Assembly: GCA_001513155.1 (NCBI GenBank)
Contig: LFSR01000030.1
Span: 1-33,237 of the forward strand
Source of the DNA: Syntrophomonas sp. DTU018
GTDB taxonomy: Bacteria > Bacillota > Syntrophomonadia > Syntrophomonadales > Syntrophomonadaceae
Reading direction: 5' to 3'
Length of the DNA: 33,237 bases
Under the pieces are notes generated by a model. That model saw only the letters and a list, made by a program, of their open reading frames with translations. It had not been told where the DNA came from and did not search any database. Each line of letters begins with the position of its first letter. The first letter of the stretch is position 1. Of this stretch, positions 33,008 to 33,237 are shown in pieces. Made by a program: the position numbers and the translations under genes.

Positions 33008-33230
33008 TGTCAAAAAAGACCATGTAAACAGATCGCCACGTCGCTTCGCTCCTCGCGATGACATAACCAAAAGCCCATCATATGTGTCATTGCTGTGAAA
33101 ATAGCTCTCACGTCAGAAAAAAGTAACTATAATGTCATTGCTGTGAAAACGGCTTCCTAGTATGTCATGGCTGTGAAAATAGCTCCCAATTGTGTCATTG
33201 CGAGCGCGTAGCGCGTGGCAATCTCTATGG
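33008..33230. repeat. Composite dispersed-palindrome array at window end
   Basis: The left end AGACTGTCAAAAAAGACCAT (33004 onward) and the GATCGCCACGTCGCTTCGCT arm match copies A and B. The right half is replaced by reiterated units starting TGTCAT at 33085, 33133, 33163 and 33193. The first three read TGTCAT-(T/G)GCTGTGAAAA, the last TGTCATTGCGAGCGCGTAG and GCGTGGCAATCTC. The array runs close to the window edge, so its right boundary is unknown. It explains most of the gene-free stretch after 32912. Confidence 0.7.
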
Positions 33231-33237
33231 CAACTAA

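Noticed and set aside
33085-33200. Regular TGTCATTGCTGTGAAAA repeats as a CRISPR array
   Set aside because: Spacing is uneven (30 and 48 bp), the intervening sequences are related to each other and to the dispersed palindrome, and no cas gene is present.

Overview
The window looks like a chromosomal segment of an anaerobic, selenocysteine-using Firmicute. Family-level affinity to Syntrophomonadaceae (Syntrophomonas-like) is my inference from gene order and protein style, not a database result. Supporting signs are strong Shine-Dalgarno sites with frequent GTG/TTG starts, the rpsF-ssb-rpsR / yybS-rplI-lonC / purA order, a selenoprotein SelD, and a large acyl-CoA type gene cluster.

Region 1 (1-3770) is an AT-rich accessory region. 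It holds the selenocysteine tRNA gene (selC) with a near-consensus promoter, a secreted copper-amine-oxidase-N-domain protein, a degenerate partial copy of selC exactly 1800 bp after the original, a structured inverted repeat, a DUF3644 protein, and a candidate promoter-to-terminator ncRNA unit.

Region 2 (3781-9031) is ordinary chromosome: a CAP-domain exoprotein, a hexokinase and a TVP38-type membrane protein on the minus strand, then CvpA and an M18 aminopeptidase on the plus strand.

Region 3 (9060-18762) carries selD, whose catalytic cysteine position is an in-frame UGA followed by a SECIS-like hairpin. It continues with DUF951, a small unknown gene behind a possible SD-masking hairpin, rpsF-ssb-rpsR, a MazG-like gene, yybS, rplI, lonC, purA, tRNA-Val(CAC) and a class I aminotransferase. 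Two ~153-bp MITE-like palindromes have each inserted at a Rho-independent terminator, leaving a terminator hairpin copy on both sides.

Region 4 (18971-29248) is a metabolic cluster. Four tightly packed minus-strand genes (CrtI/phytoene-desaturase-like FAD oxidoreductase, 2Fe-2S flavin reductase, crotonase, NMO/FabK-like FMN enzyme) are followed, after a repeat remnant, by an acyl-CoA ligase. They lie behind a textbook sigma-54 promoter. A divergent PAS-PAS-AAA+-Fis activator and a second crotonase lie on the other side. Inverted TGTCC/GGACA sites about 75-115 bp upstream of the promoter are candidate activator sites. The substrate is unknown; activation and redox remodelling of an unsaturated or isoprenoid-like acid is a hypothesis.

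Region 5 (29249-33237) contains a TetR repressor divergent from a class III (GSA-type) aminotransferase with two palindromic operators between them, a YhhN-family membrane protein, and several composite arrays of the same dispersed palindrome.
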